NCBI RefSeq assembly: GCF_025371035.1
Contig: NZ_JANZXB010000004.1
Location: 124,001 to 188,000, forward strand
DNA length: 64,000 bases
Direction: 5' to 3'
From: Sphingomonas sp. LC-1
Lineage (GTDB): Bacteria > Pseudomonadota > Alphaproteobacteria > Sphingomonadales > Sphingomonadaceae
Below the pieces are notes generated by a model. That model did not search any database, had not been told where the DNA came from, and saw only the letters and a list, made by a program, of their open reading frames with translations. A program made the position numbers and the translations under genes. Positions 8,913 to 17,632 of the stretch are shown here, in pieces. Position 1 is the first letter of the stretch. Each line of letters opens with the position of its first letter.

Positions 8913-11111
8913 ATGAAGAAACCCCAACCGGGTCTGCCGACCCGTGAGCAAATCCTCTCCTTTATCGAACAGTCGGACCAGCCGGCGGGCAAGCGCGAGA
9001 TCGCCCGCGCCTTCGGCCTGTCCGCGCAGGAGAAGATCGGGCTGAAGGCGCTGCTCAAGGACATGGCCGACGAAGGGCTGATCGACAGCGCGCCGGGCCG
9101 CGCCTTCCACAAGATGGGCGGCTTGCCCAAGGTGACGGTGCTGCGCGTCGTCGATGTCGATGACGGCGGCAATGTCTGGGGCCAGCCGGAACGCTGGGAA
9201 GCGGACGGCGTGCCCATCCCCCGGCTGCGCATCCGCGAACGCAAGCGTGGGCAACTCGGCATCGGCCAGCGGGTGCTGGCGCGGACCGAGGAAGCGGGCG
9301 GCGGCTGGATCGCGCATGTCATGAAGACGATCGCGCCCGCCTCCGAACAGGTGCTGGGCGTGCTGCGCGAGGAGGCCGGACGCTTCTGGCTGACCTCCGT
9401 CGACAAGAAGGACCGGCGCGAGATGATGGTGTCGGACACCGGCGGCGCGGAAGCGGGCGACCTGGTGCTGGCCGAGAAGGCGGGCCGCCCGCCGCGCATC
9501 ACCGCGCGCGTGGTCGAGCGGCTGGGCGATCCCTTCGCGCCGCGCAGCTTCTCGCTGATCGCGATCCACAAGTTCGAGATTCCCGACCGCTTCCAGCCCG
9601 AAACGCTGGAGGAGGCCGAACGGGTTGCGCGCCAGCCGCTGGGCGACGACGGCGAGGATTTGCGCGATCTGCCGATCGTCGCGATCGATCCGGTCGACGC
9701 GCGCGACCATGACGATGCCGTCTGGGCCGCACCCGACGACGATCCCGCCAATCCCGAGGGCTGGCGCGCCATCGTCGCGATCGCGGACGTCAGCTTCTAT
9801 GTCCGCCCCGGCTCGGCGATCGACAAGGATGCGCGGCGGCGGGGTAACTCGGTCTATTTCCCCGACCGGGTGGTGCCGATGCTGCCCGAGATCCTGTCGG
9901 CCGATGTCTGTTCGCTGAAGGAAGGCGAGGACCGCGCCGCGCTCGCCTGTCACTTGCAGGTGACGAAGGACGGCAAGCTCAAGGGCTTCCGCTTCACCCG
10001 CGCGGTCGTGCGGCTGGCGGCGAACATCGCTTATGAGGATGCGCAGGCTGCCATAGACGGCGAACTCTCGCATCCGCTGACCGAGACGGCGCTGCGGCCG
10101 CTCTGGGACTGCTGGGCCGCGCTGGCGAAGGCGCGGGATGCGCGCGAGCCGCTCGACCTGGACCTGCCTGAGCGGCGGGTGGTGCTTGACCAGAATGGCC
10201 GCATCCTGTCGGTCGCGCCGCGCGCGCGGCTGGATGCGCACCGGCTGATCGAGGATTACATGATCGCCGCCAACGTCGCCGCCGCCAAGGCGCTGGAGGC
10301 GAAGAAGGCACCCGTGATGTACCGCGTCCATGAGGTGCCCAGCCGCACCAAGCTGGTCGCGCTGAAGGAATATCTCGAAACCTTCGACATCCCCTTTGCC
10401 ATGGGCCAGGTGATCCGCCCGGCGACCTTCAACAGCATCATCGACAAGATCGGCGACGCGGACTTCAAGCCGCAGGTGATGGAGCAGATTCTGCGTTCGC
10501 AGACCCAGGCCTATTATGCGCCGGTCAATCAGGGGCATTTCGGCCTGTCGCTGGGCTCCTATGCGCATTTCACCTCGCCGATCCGGCGCTATGCCGATCT
10601 GGTTGTCCACCGCGCCTTGGTGGGGGCGTATAAACTCGGCGACGGGGGCCTGCTGCCCGAGGGCGAGGAGATGGAGCGGCTGGGTACCTCGATCAGCCAA
10701 TATGAGCGCCGCGCGATGGAGGCGGAGCGCGAGACGATCGACCGCTATGTCGCGGCGTACCTGGCCGAGCATGTCGGCCAGGTGGTCGAGACGCGGATCA
10801 CCGGCGTCACCAATTTCGGCTTCTTCGCGACCGTCGACGGCGTGGGTGGCGACGGGCTGGTGCCGATCCGCGATCTGGGCGGCGATTACTTCCACTATGA
10901 CGAAGGCTCGCAGCAGTTGCTGGGCGAGAAGACCCGCGAAATCTACAAGCTGGGCCAGCGCCTGCCGCTGCGTCTGGCGGAGGCCAACCCGGTGTCGGGG
11001 GCGCTGCGCTTCGAACTGCCCGACGGCAAGGGCGCCAAGCCCGAACCGCGCCGCGTGCTGAAACGGCGCGGCAGGCCCGCGAACATCCGCCACAACGGCA
11101 AGCGGCGCTGA
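8913..11111 (+). CDS. rnr: Ribonuclease R
   Basis: A 732-residue processive 3'-to-5' exoribonuclease of the RNase II/R family that degrades structured RNA. An N-terminal winged-helix-like segment (residues 10-70) and cold-shock-type OB folds lead into the RNB catalytic domain. The metal-binding aspartates are in AIDPVDARDHDDAVW (about residues 257-271), followed by VADVSFYVRPGSAID. The typical SPIRRYADLVVHR stretch is near residue 557, and an S1 RNA-binding domain (VETRITGVTNFGFFATV) is near 630. The C-terminus is basic (KRRGRP..NGKRR), as in RNase R rather than RNase II. It stands alone on this strand and is followed by a palindromic repeat. Confidence 0.96.
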   Translation: MKKPQPGLPTREQILSFIEQSDQPAGKREIARAFGLSAQEKIGLKALLKDMADEGLIDSAPGRAFHKMGGLPKVTVLRVVDVDDGGNVWGQPERWEADGVPIPRLRIRERKRGQLGIGQRVLARTEEAGGGWIAHVMKTIAPASEQVLGVLREEAGRFWLTSVDKKDRREMMVSDTGGAEAGDLVLAEKAGRPPRITARVVERLGDPFAPRSFSLIAIHKFEIPDRFQPETLEEAERVARQPLGDDGEDLRDLPIVAIDPVDARDHDDAVWAAPDDDPANPEGWRAIVAIADVSFYVRPGSAIDKDARRRGNSVYFPDRVVPMLPEILSADVCSLKEGEDRAALACHLQVTKDGKLKGFRFTRAVVRLAANIAYEDAQAAIDGELSHPLTETALRPLWDCWAALAKARDAREPLDLDLPERRVVLDQNGRILSVAPRARLDAHRLIEDYMIAANVAAAKALEAKKAPVMYRVHEVPSRTKLVALKEYLETFDIPFAMGQVIRPATFNSIIDKIGDADFKPQVMEQILRSQTQAYYAPVNQGHFGLSLGSYAHFTSPIRRYADLVVHRALVGAYKLGDGGLLPEGEEMERLGTSISQYERRAMEAERETIDRYVAAYLAEHVGQVVETRITGVTNFGFFATVDGVGGDGLVPIRDLGGDYFHYDEGSQQLLGEKTREIYKLGQRLPLRLAEANPVSGALRFELPDGKGAKPEPRRVLKRRGRPANIRHNGKRR

Positions 11112-11114
11112 TCC

Positions 11115-11236
11115 ATTCCTCCCCTGGAAGGGGAGGTGGCAGGGCGAAGCCCTGACGGAGGGGTGTACCGCTCTCGATAGGGCGACACCCCTCCACCATG
11201 CTTCGCATGGTTCCCCCTCCCCTTGCAGGGGAGGAA
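11115..11236. repeat. Palindromic multi-hairpin intergenic repeat, copy 1
   Basis: This element starts four bases after the rnr stop codon. It contains CCTCCCC...GGGGAGG hairpins at both ends, a GGCAGGGCGAAGCCCTGACG hairpin, and GGAGGGGTGT pairing with ACACCCCTCC. A second copy with the same order lies at 56501-56621 after rdgB, about 80% alike by eye. The two copies share CTGACGGAGGGGTGT and ACACCCCTCCACCATGCT. It is probably a dispersed non-coding repeat. Confidence 0.8.
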
Positions 11237-11290
11237 AACGGGGGATCGCTCCCCGCCCCCATGCGTAACCTCCCCAAAAGGAGATCATGC

Positions 11291-12259
11291 ATGGGCAATA
11301 TGGTGGACGGCGTCTGGCACGCCGACGGGCTGTTTAAGTCGGACGAAAAGGGCAGCTTCAAGCGCCCCGATTCCGGCTTCCGCGACTGGGTGACGGCGGA
11401 CGGAGGCCCGGGCCCCGACGGCCAGCCCGGTCACCGGGCCGAGCTCGGGCGCTATCACCTCTATGTCTCCTATGCCTGTCCCTGGGCGCACCGGACGCTG
11501 ATCCTGCGGGCGCTCAAGGGACTGGAGTCGATGATCGACCTGTCGGTGGTCGACCCGCTGATGCGCGAGAATGGCTGGACCTTCGCGACGACACGGGGCG
11601 GGACCGGCGACACGCTGCACGGCGCGGACTATCTGTGGCAACTCTACGCCCGTGCGCGAGAGGGTTACACCGGTAAGGTGACGGTGCCGGTCTTGTGGGA
11701 CAAGGACCGCGACACGATCGTCAGCAACGAGTCTGCCGAGATCATCCGGATGTTCAACAGCGCCTTCGACGGGCTCGGCGCGTTGGAGGGGGATTATTAC
11801 CCCGCCGAATGGCGCGACGAGATCGATGCGATCAACGCAGACGTCTATGACCGGGTGAACAACGGCGTCTACAAATGCGGGTTCGCCAAAAGCCAAGAGG
11901 CGTATGACGAGGCCGTCGCCCCGCTATTCGCCGAACTCGACAGGCTGGAGGAGCGACTCACGGGTCGCGAATGGCTGGTCGGTGACCGAATGACCGAGGC
12001 GGATATTCGGCTGTTCACCACGCTCGTCCGCTTCGACGCGGTCTATCATGGGCATTTCAAATGCAATGTCCGCCAGGTGCAGGATTATCCGGCGCTGGAG
12101 GGGCTGCTGGAACGCATGCTGGCCATCCCCGCCATCGCCGACACCGTGCATCTCGATCACATCAAGACACATTATTATGCCAGCCATCTGGAGCTGAACC
12201 CGACTGGCATCATTCCCGCCGGGCCGGACCTGCCCTGGGCCGGGCTGGTACGAAACTAG
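11291..12259 (+). CDS. yqjG: Glutathionyl-hydroquinone reductase (YqjG/ECM4 family glutathione S-transferase)
   Basis: A 322-residue cytosolic enzyme of the Xi class of glutathione transferases, which reduce glutathionyl-hydroquinones using glutathione. The catalytic cysteine is C63 in YACPWAHRTL, the class signature. SNESAEIIRMFN follows in the thioredoxin-like domain, and the all-helical C-terminal domain has EWLVGDRMTEADIRLFTTLVRFD. The start at 11291 is chosen because AAAAGGAGATC precedes it and the family begins there; an upstream ATG at 11198 would read through the palindromic repeat. It is convergent with proS. The enzyme probably protects against quinones or supports aromatic-compound metabolism (inference). 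Confidence 0.93.
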   Translation: MGNMVDGVWHADGLFKSDEKGSFKRPDSGFRDWVTADGGPGPDGQPGHRAELGRYHLYVSYACPWAHRTLILRALKGLESMIDLSVVDPLMRENGWTFATTRGGTGDTLHGADYLWQLYARAREGYTGKVTVPVLWDKDRDTIVSNESAEIIRMFNSAFDGLGALEGDYYPAEWRDEIDAINADVYDRVNNGVYKCGFAKSQEAYDEAVAPLFAELDRLEERLTGREWLVGDRMTEADIRLFTTLVRFDAVYHGHFKCNVRQVQDYPALEGLLERMLAIPAIADTVHLDHIKTHYYASHLELNPTGIIPAGPDLPWAGLVRN

Positions 12260-12373
12260 ATTCACCACCGCCCTGGCGGCGGCCGGGGCCCAGGTGCCGT
12301 GCATGCGATGATGCGGGCAAAAATGGCTTTAGGGTTGACCGGGCCAACACGTCCGAAACGCCAAGGCGACTGA

Positions 12374-12393
12374 ACCCCGGCCTTCGCCGGGGT
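12374..12393. repeat. Hairpin repeat between convergent yqjG and proS
   Basis: ACCCCGGC and GCCGGGGT form an 8-bp stem with a CTTC loop in the 157-bp gap between two converging genes. Similar CCCCGGC/GCCGGGG and CCCCAGC/GCTGGGG hairpins occur at 15960-16029 and 47308-47325. It may serve as a two-way transcript end, but no T-run follows. Confidence 0.5.
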
Positions 12394-12416
12394 GGTGATG
12401 GCTTGAGGGTGGGCTT

Positions 12417-13949
12417 TTAGTAAGCCCGCCCGATCAGTACTCGCTCCACGGCCGCGCGGCCGGTGAAGATGCAGGGGCCGTCATCGCATCCGGTCTGGCC
12501 CATCGGCGCGTTGCGGATGGTCAGCTTCAAGCCTTTCAGCTTCTCGACCACCTGCTCCAGTTCCTCGCCCGTCGGCTTGGCCCAGCGGACATCGACCCAG
12601 CCGGGGTTCTTCACACCGTCGGCGAAATGCGCCTCGACGCCCGCCCAGTCCTCCACCGGGACGATCTGCGCCTTCAGCCTCTCAGCCGACTGGCGATGGA
12701 GTTCGCCCTGAATGTCGGTGAGCAGCGCCTCGATCCCCGACACGAAGTCGCCACGCGGGCTTACGACCGAGTCGAGCTTGCCGTCCTCGCGGTACAGCCG
12801 ATCACGGCGGATCACCGAGACGTTGCCGCCCGCCATGTCGCGGCCGCCGACCTCGATGATGACCGGCGCGCCCTTCTTGACCCAACCCCAGCGCTTGTTG
12901 GCAGCCTTTTGCGCGCGCGCATCGACCATGGCGCGGATCGGCTCGCCCAACGCGGACTGGCCCACCAGCTCCTTTTGCAGGTCACGACAATAGCTCAGCA
13001 GCGCCTCGTCCTCGGGCTGGTCGCGCAGCATCGGCACGATCACCACCTGCCACGGCGCCACCTTGGGCGGCACGCGCATCCCGTCATCGTCGCCGTGCAC
13101 CATGATCATGCCGCCGATCATCCGGGTCGACACGCCCCAGCTGGTCGTCTGTGCAAAGTCCAGCCCGCCTTCGGCATTCTGGAACCGGATATTCTGGGCT
13201 CGCGCGAAATTGTCGCCGAGGAAATGGCTCGTCCCAGCCTGCAGCGCCTTGCCGTCCTGCATCATCGCCTCGATCGAATAGGTTTCGACCGCGCCGGGGA
13301 AACGCTCATTCTCGGGCTTCTCGCCCGCGATGACGTGCATGGCGAGGCAGTCCTCGGCGAAGCTGCGATAGACTTCCAGCATCTGGATCGTCTCGGCGCG
13401 CGCCTCGTCCACCGTGGCATGGGCGGTATGCCCCTCCTGCCACAAGAACTCGGCGGTGCGCAGGAACATGCGGGTCCGCATTTCCCAGCGGACGACATTG
13501 GCCCACTGGTTGATCAGCACCGGCAGATCGCGCCACGACTGAACCCAGCGGGCAAAGGCGGTGCCGATCACCGTTTCCGAGGTCGGGCGGACGACCAGCG
13601 GCTCTTCCAGCTTCGCCTCGGGATCGGGGACCAGCCCGCCCTTGCCGTCAGCGATCAGCCGGTGATGCGTGACGACCGCCATTTCCTTGGCGAAGCCGTC
13701 GACATGCTCCGCTTCCTTCTCGAAATAGCTGAGCGGGATGAAGAGCGGGAAATAGCAATTCTCATGCCCCGTCGCCTTAATGCGATCATCGAGCAGGCGC
13801 TGAATGCGCTCCCAGATGCCATAGCCCCAGGGGCGGATGACCATGCAGCCCCGGACGCCCGATTCCTCGGCCAGGTCGCCCTCGGCGATGACGGACTGAT
13901 ACCAGGCGGAGAAATCCGCGTCGCGGGTGACGGACAGAGCATGCTTCAT
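12417..13949 (-). CDS. proS: Prolyl-tRNA synthetase, archaeal/eukaryal type
   Basis: A 510-residue class II synthetase that charges tRNA-Pro. It is of the archaeal/eukaryal (ProS type 3) architecture: it begins near DFSAWYQSVIAEGDLAE, has GCMVIRPWGYGIWE, GHENCYFPLFIP and VVRPTSETVIG, lacks the bacterial editing insertion, and carries a C-terminal zinc-like/anticodon extension ending in LIGRAY. A terminal tyrosine is a known feature of this type. The start at 13949 is preferred because MKHALSVTRDADF begins at the family start; the reading frame continues upstream to 14024 without support. It is divergent from the DMT transporter. Whether this is the only ProRS in the genome cannot be judged here. 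Confidence 0.93.
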   Translation of the reverse strand: MKHALSVTRDADFSAWYQSVIAEGDLAEESGVRGCMVIRPWGYGIWERIQRLLDDRIKATGHENCYFPLFIPLSYFEKEAEHVDGFAKEMAVVTHHRLIADGKGGLVPDPEAKLEEPLVVRPTSETVIGTAFARWVQSWRDLPVLINQWANVVRWEMRTRMFLRTAEFLWQEGHTAHATVDEARAETIQMLEVYRSFAEDCLAMHVIAGEKPENERFPGAVETYSIEAMMQDGKALQAGTSHFLGDNFARAQNIRFQNAEGGLDFAQTTSWGVSTRMIGGMIMVHGDDDGMRVPPKVAPWQVVIVPMLRDQPEDEALLSYCRDLQKELVGQSALGEPIRAMVDARAQKAANKRWGWVKKGAPVIIEVGGRDMAGGNVSVIRRDRLYREDGKLDSVVSPRGDFVSGIEALLTDIQGELHRQSAERLKAQIVPVEDWAGVEAHFADGVKNPGWVDVRWAKPTGEELEQVVEKLKGLKLTIRNAPMGQTGCDDGPCIFTGRAAVERVLIGRAY

Positions 13950-14041
13950 GCCCGCCCGATAGCGGCAAAGACCCGGTTTCGCCAAGAGGGCGGGCGCATG
14001 CGGCCTTTCGTCACAGCATCGCACGGGCTAGGAGCCCCCCA

Positions 14042-14938
14042 ATGTCCGATGACCGCGTGCTCAAAGGCATCGGCCTGCGCCTGATCGCCATCTTCTTCCT
14101 GTCGACCATGTCGGCGCTCGTGAAGCTGGCCGAGTCGCGTGGGGCGACCTTGTTCGAAACCATGTTCTTTCGACAGCTTTGCGCGCTGCCGGTCGTGCTC
14201 GCCTTCGTCATGGCGGGGCCGGGGCTGGCGTCGCTGCGCACCACCCGGTTGAAGGGTCATGCCAAGCGGGCGATGGTCGGGCTGGTCGGCATGGTCTTCA
14301 CTTTCGGCGCGGTCATGCTGCTGCCGCTGGCCGAGGCGACGACCTTCCAGTTCACCGTGCCGATCTTCGCCACCTTGCTCGGCGCGCTGGTGCTGGGGGA
14401 GAAGACCGGGCTGCAACGGTGGAGCGCGGTGCTGGTCGGCTTTGCGGGCGTGCTGCTCGTCGTGCGGCCAGGGGCGAGCGACATGTCGATGTTCGGGGCG
14501 GGCGTCGGGCTGATGGCGGCGATGTTCGTGGCGATCGTCGCGATCGTGCTGCGCCAGTTGCGCGACGAGCCCGCGACCACGACCGTCTTCTATTTCACCA
14601 TCCTGACTCTGCCCTTCATCGCCTTGCCCTATGCCTTCCACCTGAAGATGCATGATCCGCTGACCTGGGTGGTGCTCGTCTCGATCGGGCTGGCGGGCGG
14701 CATGGGACAGCTGGCACTGACCGGTGCATCGCGGCTGGCCCCCGTCGCCGCCGTCGTGCCGATGGACTATTCGGGCCTGATCTGGGCGACCGTCTATGGC
14801 TGGCTGATCTTCGGGGCCTTGCCCACGGCCGGAACCTGGCTGGGCGCCCCGGTCATCATCGCCAGCGGATTGTTCATCGTCTGGCGCGAGCAGCGGCTGG
14901 GCAAGCAGCAGACGATCTCCGCCGCCGCGGAGGATTGA
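14042..14938 (+). CDS. DMT-superfamily (EamA) transporter
   Basis: A 298-residue inner-membrane protein with about ten hydrophobic helices arranged as two EamA repeats (first about residues 10-140, second about 155-285). ETMFFRQLCALPVVLAF and ATTFQFTVPIFATLLGALVLGE are typical of the first repeat, and LAPVAAVVPMDYSGLIWATVYGWLIFG of the second. Members export metabolites, amino acids or related small molecules. The basic C-terminus (WREQRLGKQQ) is cytoplasmic by the positive-inside rule. The substrate is unknown. It is divergent from proS and converges on bluB across a short terminator hairpin. Confidence 0.9.
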   Translation: MSDDRVLKGIGLRLIAIFFLSTMSALVKLAESRGATLFETMFFRQLCALPVVLAFVMAGPGLASLRTTRLKGHAKRAMVGLVGMVFTFGAVMLLPLAEATTFQFTVPIFATLLGALVLGEKTGLQRWSAVLVGFAGVLLVVRPGASDMSMFGAGVGLMAAMFVAIVAIVLRQLRDEPATTTVFYFTILTLPFIALPYAFHLKMHDPLTWVVLVSIGLAGGMGQLALTGASRLAPVAAVVPMDYSGLIWATVYGWLIFGALPTAGTWLGAPVIIASGLFIVWREQRLGKQQTISAAAED

Positions 14939-14945
14939 CGTTATT

Positions 14946-14971
14946 CCTCCCCTGCAAGGGAGGGCTTATTT
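14946..14971. terminator. Hairpin terminator between the DMT gene and bluB
   Basis: CCTCCC pairs with GGGAGG around CTGCAA, followed on the + strand by GCTTATTT. It lies 8 bp after the DMT stop and overlaps the bluB stop codon at 14970-14972. The stem is short but GC-only, and the T-rich tail suits + strand termination. Confidence 0.5.
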
Positions 14972-15593
14972 ACCGCACCTCCCACCGCTTCGGCGCATTC
15001 TCCTGCCAACCCGCACGGTGGAGCAGCGGGGTATCGTCGTCCCACTCGGCATGGCCGAGGCAGAGATAGGCGGCGAAGCTCCAGTCCTGGGGCACCTTGA
15101 AGATCCGCTCCATGGCGGCGGGGTCGAGGATCGAGACCATTCCCATGCCCAGATTGGCCGCCCGCGCCGCCAGCCAGAGCGTGTGGATCGCCATCGCGGT
15201 CGACTGGCGCAGCGTCTCGGGCATGGTGCGGCGGCCCAGGCCGTGCCCCTCCGCCGGATCGACATGGGTGAAGACCGCCAGCTGGACCGGCGCGGCGTCC
15301 AGGCCCGCCAGTTTCAGTGCGCGATACGCCGCGGCCTGTTCGTCGGCATAATCGGCCGCCGCCTCTTCGTCGCAGCGTCGGAAATCGGCGCGGACGGCGG
15401 CGCGCAATGCGGGGTCCTCGACGCGGATCACCCGCCAGGGCCGGGCATTGCCGACCGAGGGGGCCAGCGCCATCGTCTCGGCCAGCCGCGCCAGCACCGC
15501 CTCGTCGATCGGATCGGTGCGAAAATGGCGGACGTCGCGGCGCCAGCTCAGGATCGTCTCCAGCGTCGTCGCGTCGCTTGTGTCAAAGCACAT
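14970..15593 (-). CDS. bluB: 5,6-dimethylbenzimidazole synthase
   Basis: A 207-residue flavin-destroying enzyme that converts FMNH2 and O2 to 5,6-dimethylbenzimidazole, the lower ligand of vitamin B12. The nitroreductase-like fold shows RRDVRHFRTDPID near the N-terminus, MALAPSVGNARPWRV, the GLGRRTMPET loop and AIHTLWLAARAANLGMGMVSILDP, matching BluB closely. The start at 15593 begins MCFDTSDA; an earlier in-frame start would add 21 basic residues that the family lacks. I see no cobalamin riboswitch in the 100-bp gap to the divergent SemiSWEET gene. No other B12 genes are in this window. A plain nitroreductase is the alternative, less likely given the BluB-like motifs. Confidence 0.85.
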   Translation of the reverse strand: MCFDTSDATTLETILSWRRDVRHFRTDPIDEAVLARLAETMALAPSVGNARPWRVIRVEDPALRAAVRADFRRCDEEAAADYADEQAAAYRALKLAGLDAAPVQLAVFTHVDPAEGHGLGRRTMPETLRQSTAMAIHTLWLAARAANLGMGMVSILDPAAMERIFKVPQDWSFAAYLCLGHAEWDDDTPLLHRAGWQENAPKRWEVR

Positions 15594-15693
15594 GCTCGTC
15601 CCTTTTCCGCCCCGGAGCATCCTGCCCCGCTTGCGCGTTGCAGCACCAGGCTTCAATCGATTTATCTGTCATGAAGAAGGAGACCAAACGGCT

Positions 15694-15951
15694 GTGAGCG
15701 AACGGAAATTGATGCTGCTCGGCTGGATCGCGACCGCCACGGCGGTGGCCATGTACCTGTCCTATATCGACCAGATCCAACTCAACCTGGCGGGCCAGAA
15801 GGGTTCGGTGATTCAGCCGTTGGCGACGATGGTGAACTGCTCGCTCTGGGTCGCCTATGGCTTTTTGCGCGAGAAGCGGGACTGGCCGATCGTCTTCGCC
15901 AATGCGCCCGGCGTGATCCTGGGCGGAATTTGCCTGTTTACCGCGCTCTAG
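15694..15951 (+). CDS. SemiSWEET (MtN3/saliva family) sugar transporter
   Basis: An 85-residue membrane protein with three predicted helices, the size of bacterial SemiSWEETs, which dimerise to form a sugar uniporter. The conserved pieces are LGWIATATAVAMYLSYIDQI (helix 1), GSVIQPLATMVNCSLWVAYG (helix 2) and PVIFAN-like WPIVFANAPGVILGGICLF (helix 3). The start is a GTG at 15694 with AAGGAG about 10 bases before it; the longer in-frame reading upstream runs antisense to bluB and is not credible. The asparagine in helix 2 and proline in helix 3 are expected pocket or hinge residues. Substrate is not predictable. Confidence 0.88.
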   Translation: MSERKLMLLGWIATATAVAMYLSYIDQIQLNLAGQKGSVIQPLATMVNCSLWVAYGFLREKRDWPIVFANAPGVILGGICLFTAL

Positions 15952-15959
15952 CGATGTCG

Positions 15960-16029
15960 CCCCAGCGAAGGCTGGGGCCTTTGGCGACGGCAGCTGACGA
16001 TCGCGAGAGATCCCGGCCTGCGCCGGGAT
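15960..16029. repeat. Pair of GC hairpins between convergent SemiSWEET and gcvPB
   Basis: CCCCAGC/GCTGGGG (15960-15977) and ATCCCGGC/GCCGGGAT (16010-16029) are two perfect stems 30 bp apart. The first recurs at 47308-47325 and the second resembles 12374-12393. They look like dispersed palindromic units at gene ends rather than T-tailed terminators. Confidence 0.6.
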
Positions 16030-16075
16030 GACGATGCCCCCGCGCCACCGCTCGGGCGGCGCGGGGAACAGCCGA

Positions 16076-17632
16076 TCAGGCCGCCTTGTCCTTCCACACC
16101 AGCACGGGCTTGCGCGCGGCGAGCGTCTCGTCGAGGCGTGCGCGCGGCGCGAAGTGCGGCGCCGTCTTGAGCGACTGGTCGCCCGCCTTGGCCCGCTCCG
16201 CCACCGACGCCAGCGCGCCGATGAACTGATCGAGCGCCGCCTTCGACTCGGTTTCGGTCGGCTCGACCAGCATCGCGCCGTGGACGACCAGCGGGAAATA
16301 CATGGTCATCGGGTGGAAGCCCTCGTCGATCAGCGCCTTGGCGACGTCGATCGTCGAGAAGCCTTCGGCCAGACCTTCGTCCGAGAAGATGGCTTCGTGC
16401 ATGCACGGGCCGCTCTTGGCGAAGGGGGCGTCGAGCGTGCTCTCCAGCGAGCGCAGGACATAGTTGGCGTTGAGCACCGCATCCTCGGCGACCTGGCGCA
16501 GGCCGTCGGCGCCGTGGCTGAGGATATAGGTCAGCGCGCGGGTGAACATACCCATCTGGCCGTGGAAGGCGACCATGCGGCCGAAGCTGTCGGCATGATG
16601 GTCCTCGGCATTTTCTTCCTCGACCAGGCGGAAGCCCTCGCCCGTCTGTTCGACGAACGGCAGCGGCGCGAAGGGGGTCAGCGCCTCGGAGAACACCACC
16701 GGCCCCGAACCCGGCCCGCCGCCGCCATGCGGGGTCGAGAAGGTCTTGTGCAGGTTGATGTGCATCGCATCGACGCCCAGATCGCCCGGACGCACGCGCC
16801 CGACGATGGCGTTGAAGTTCGCGCCGTCGCAATAGACATAGCCGCCCGCCGCATGGACCGCGTCGGAAATGTCCTTTAGGTCACGCTCGAACAGGCCGCA
16901 GGTGTTCGGGTTGGTGATCATCACGCCCGCCACGTCCGGTCCCAGCCGCGCCTTCAGCGCCGCCGTGTCGACGCGCCCGTCGGCGGTTGCGGGGATGTCC
17001 TCGACCGAGAAGCCCGCAAAAGCCGCCGTCGCCGGGTTGGTGCCGTGCGCCGATTCGGGGACCAGGATCACCTTGCGATGTCCCTCGCCGCGCTTCTCCA
17101 GCGCCGCCTTGATCGCCAGGATGCCGCACAGCTCGCCATGCGCGCCCGCCTTGGGGCTCATCGCGACCGAGGTCATGCCGGTCAGCGTGACCAGCCAGTG
17201 CGCCAGCTGGTGAATGACCTCCAGCGCGCCCTGCACCGTGTCGACGGGGGCCAGTGGGTGAACGTCGCTGAAGCCCGGCAGGCGGGCCATCTTCTCGTTC
17301 AGGCGCGGATTGTGCTTCATCGTGCACGAACCCAGCGGGAACAGGCCGAGGTCGATCGCGTAATTCTGGCGCGACAGACGGGTGTAATGGCGGACCGTTT
17401 CCGGCTCCGACAGGCCCGGCAGGCCGATCGGGGCCTTGCGGGACAGGTCGCCCAGACGCGAACCTGCGACATCGCCCTCGGCGAAGTCGACGCCGGTGGT
17501 CTTGTCATCGCCGATCTCGAAGATCAGCTTTTCTTCCAGCATCAGCGCGCGGTTGCCGGTGAAGGTTGCCTGCGCTTCGCCGTCCTTGGCCTCGGGGCTC
17601 GTAGGCTTCCAGCCGCTCTGGTTGATCGTCAT
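16076..17632 (-). CDS. gcvPB: Glycine dehydrogenase (decarboxylating) subunit 2
   Basis: A 518-residue PLP enzyme, the C-terminal half of a split glycine cleavage P-protein. With GcvPA it decarboxylates glycine and passes the aminomethyl group to lipoyl-GcvH. The PLP lysine is K296 in HINLHKTFSTPHGGGGPG. NPNTCGLFE, VYCDGANFNAIVG and SCTMKHNPR are also characteristic. Its start overlaps the gcvPA stop by four bases (ATGA), implying translational coupling. It is the last gene of the gcvT-gcvH-gcvPA-gcvPB operon. At this length it has a roughly 25-residue N-terminal extension relative to compact homologues. Confidence 0.96.
   Translation of the reverse strand: MTINQSGWKPTSPEAKDGEAQATFTGNRALMLEEKLIFEIGDDKTTGVDFAEGDVAGSRLGDLSRKAPIGLPGLSEPETVRHYTRLSRQNYAIDLGLFPLGSCTMKHNPRLNEKMARLPGFSDVHPLAPVDTVQGALEVIHQLAHWLVTLTGMTSVAMSPKAGAHGELCGILAIKAALEKRGEGHRKVILVPESAHGTNPATAAFAGFSVEDIPATADGRVDTAALKARLGPDVAGVMITNPNTCGLFERDLKDISDAVHAAGGYVYCDGANFNAIVGRVRPGDLGVDAMHINLHKTFSTPHGGGGPGSGPVVFSEALTPFAPLPFVEQTGEGFRLVEEENAEDHHADSFGRMVAFHGQMGMFTRALTYILSHGADGLRQVAEDAVLNANYVLRSLESTLDAPFAKSGPCMHEAIFSDEGLAEGFSTIDVAKALIDEGFHPMTMYFPLVVHGAMLVEPTETESKAALDQFIGALASVAERAKAGDQSLKTAPHFAPRARLDETLAARKPVLVWKDKAA

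Noticed and set aside
8763-11288. An 841-codon frame antisense to rnr
   Set aside because: rnr has all family motifs in the + frame; the antisense product has no motif.
12627-14084. A 485-codon frame antisense to proS
   Set aside because: proS is certain from its motifs; the antisense frame is an effect of codon bias.
15448-15693. Long N-terminal extension of the SemiSWEET
   Set aside because: It would run antisense to bluB and give a non-SemiSWEET leader; the GTG at 15694 has a good ribosome site and fits the family length.
15594-15693. Possible cobalamin riboswitch ahead of bluB
   Set aside because: The 100-bp gap is too short for a full B12 aptamer and lacks a recognisable B12 box.
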